From contig JAJVDF010000300.1 of the NCBI GenBank assembly GCA_022410635.1, forward strand, positions 54,467 to 118,466: a DNA stretch of 64,000 bases. Direction: 5' to 3'. The notes beneath the pieces were generated by a model. The model searched no databases and was not told the DNA's origin. It worked only from the letters and a program-made list of their open reading frames with translations. The position numbers and the translations under genes were made by a program. This DNA is from Tretioscincus oriximinensis. Its lineage: Eukaryota; Chordata; Lepidosauria; Squamata; Gymnophthalmidae. Numbering within the stretch: position 1 is the first letter of the stretch; the number at the start of each line of letters is the position of its first letter. Below, piece by piece: positions 63,199 to 64,000 of this stretch.

Positions 63199-63478
63199 CT
63201 GGCAAGAGGATGGAAGGATCAACAGCAATGGACATTAGACCTGTGGTGGAACTATATAATAGAATTTATGACATTTGATATACTACAAGTAAAAAGATTA
63301 CGGACTGTTGGTCTACAACCTTGCATCCATTGGACTGATAAATGGAGTATATTAATAGCACATGGATTATCTCCAACAGCGCACCCATTGTTACAAGAAA
63401 CAATTTTGATGTTCCTCGATCAGAGAATGTTATAATTTGTGCACGGTTTCATAATAGGTCTGTTCCTGTACATGTATT

Positions 63479-63566
<88 letters not shown>

Positions 63567-63660
63567 TATTTTTGTCTATGCTTGTTTGTTTTTATGTTGG
63601 TTGTTTTGTTTGTCATATGTTATACATACTGTAATAAAAAAATTATCCTTAAAAAAAAAA
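63199..63660 (+). mobile_element. L1 LINE 3' end
   Basis: The frame encodes RGWKDQQQWTLDLWWNYIIE and WTDKWSILIAHGLSPTAHPL with a stop after RML. The 3' UTR holds an ATT microsatellite (63480-63567) and ends in poly-A near 63650. Confidence 0.88.
63480..63567 (+). repeat. (ATT)n microsatellite
   Basis: About 28 ATT units in the L1 3' UTR. Polyleucine and polyisoleucine frames are artefacts. Confidence 0.97.
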
Positions 63661-63796
63661 AGGATTGCAAAAAAAAAATATTAAAAAAATATTTTTTAAA
63701 AAAAAATGGGGTTTTTTTAGTGTTTTTTTTAAAAAAAAAAAAATCACTGCAGCACCACTAGGAGGCTCTGGCATCTCAGACCAACTCCTGAAGTAA

Positions 63797-63817
63797 GGTT
63801 GCCATATCATGGCAACC
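63797..63817. repeat. 21-bp palindrome
   Basis: GGTTGCCATATCATGGCAAC.. centred at 63807; arms GGTTGCCAT/ATGGCAACC. Confidence 0.85.
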
Positions 63818-63847
63818 CAAAACCGGGACAGGGGTGGGGTGGGGGGT

Positions 63848-63999
63848 GCGTGCACACGCGCGCATAGGCACGTGTGCGTGCACGCGCGCATGTGCATACG
63901 GACGCTTGTAGTGAGACAGGGATAACCTCTTTCCTGCCTGTCTCACAAGCGTCCATGCGCACGCGCGCACGTCCGCACGCACGCGCGCAGCGGCAGCGG
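63848..63999. repeat. Alternating purine-pyrimidine inverted repeat
   Basis: Alternating GC/GT/CA runs (TGCACACGCGCGCAT and CACGCGCGCATGTGCATAC) surround the hairpin arms GGACGCTTGT.. (63900-63920) and ..ACAAGCGTCC (63937-63954). A potential Z-DNA and cruciform former. It may be the edge of an element continuing beyond the window. Confidence 0.7.
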
Positions 64000-64000
64000 G

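Larger units (their letters stand above)
63141..63795. mobile_element. hAT-like element fragments around an L1
   Basis: 63141-63198 (TTTTGGGGTGCCTACCCTGC, ATTTCCACAGTTTTTGCTGG) and 63745-63795 (CACTGCAGCACCACTAGGAG) are consecutive parts of the long hAT-like element, separated by an L1. Confidence 0.7.

Overview
The window looks like intergenic or intronic DNA from a squamate reptile, most likely a lizard. I reach this from the repeat content, not from any host gene. It carries CR1-type LINEs with 8-bp 3' tails, an L2 LINE, L1-type LINEs, a Penelope-like element, tRNA-headed SINEs with L2-like tails, several non-autonomous hAT families with 8-bp target duplications, a pogo/Tigger-type element and many GAA, GGAA and CATA microsatellites. 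This mixture is typical of squamates. I see no convincing host protein-coding gene, no functional RNA gene and no CRISPR array. Every long reading frame that I can assign is a retrotransposon remnant or a microsatellite translation.

Layout. 0.5-3.1 kb: a decayed L2 LINE on the minus strand. 3.5-7.1 kb: a SINE split by a hAT-like element, then a CR1 split by a solo LTR. 7.1-7.5 kb: an assembly gap with the same 66 bp on both edges. 8.5-11.6 kb: CR1 copies, one split by an LTR. 12.4-13.4 kb: an unnamed purine-rich repeat split by an LTR-like segment. 14-21 kb: palindromic elements, SINEs, CR1s and a three-layer nest (CR1 containing a SINE containing a GC-rich hAT). 21.9-22.8 kb: a degenerate telomere-like tract between direct repeats, next to an L1-like insertion. 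23-28 kb: L1 and CR1 remnants and a long hAT-like element. 28.3-32.8 kb: hAT, L1-like, the best preserved CR1 reverse transcriptase, another hAT in a microsatellite, a solo LTR and an L2 fragment. 33.4-35.2 kb: GAA tract, gap and an identical 295-bp tandem duplication. 36-42 kb: CR1, L1 inside a palindromic element, a solo LTR split by CR1, and a Penelope-like element inside an L1-like element. 43-51 kb: a solo LTR, an unnamed repeat with promoter-like motifs, a large inverted repeat around a hAT-like element, nested CR1s and a small TTA-flanked MITE. 52-58 kb: a Penelope foldback, SINEs, a CpG-rich hAT and a Tigger-type element built of 169-bp palindromic modules. 59-64 kb: L1 inside L1 inside SINE, a hAT, a CR1, L1, and an alternating purine-pyrimidine inverted repeat at the window end.

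The elements do not act together as a pathway. Their value is as a relative-age record: many insertions interrupt older ones, and several have exact target-site duplications that fix their boundaries. The most unusual items are the modular palindromic Tigger-type element (56984-57695), the hAT-like family that ranges from ~735-bp forms to near-perfect palindromes and a 66-bp relic, the large inverted repeat at 46.8-47.9 kb, and the repeat family carrying BANP-like and ZNF143-like motifs. Family names rest on recognition of motifs and ends; no database search was run.
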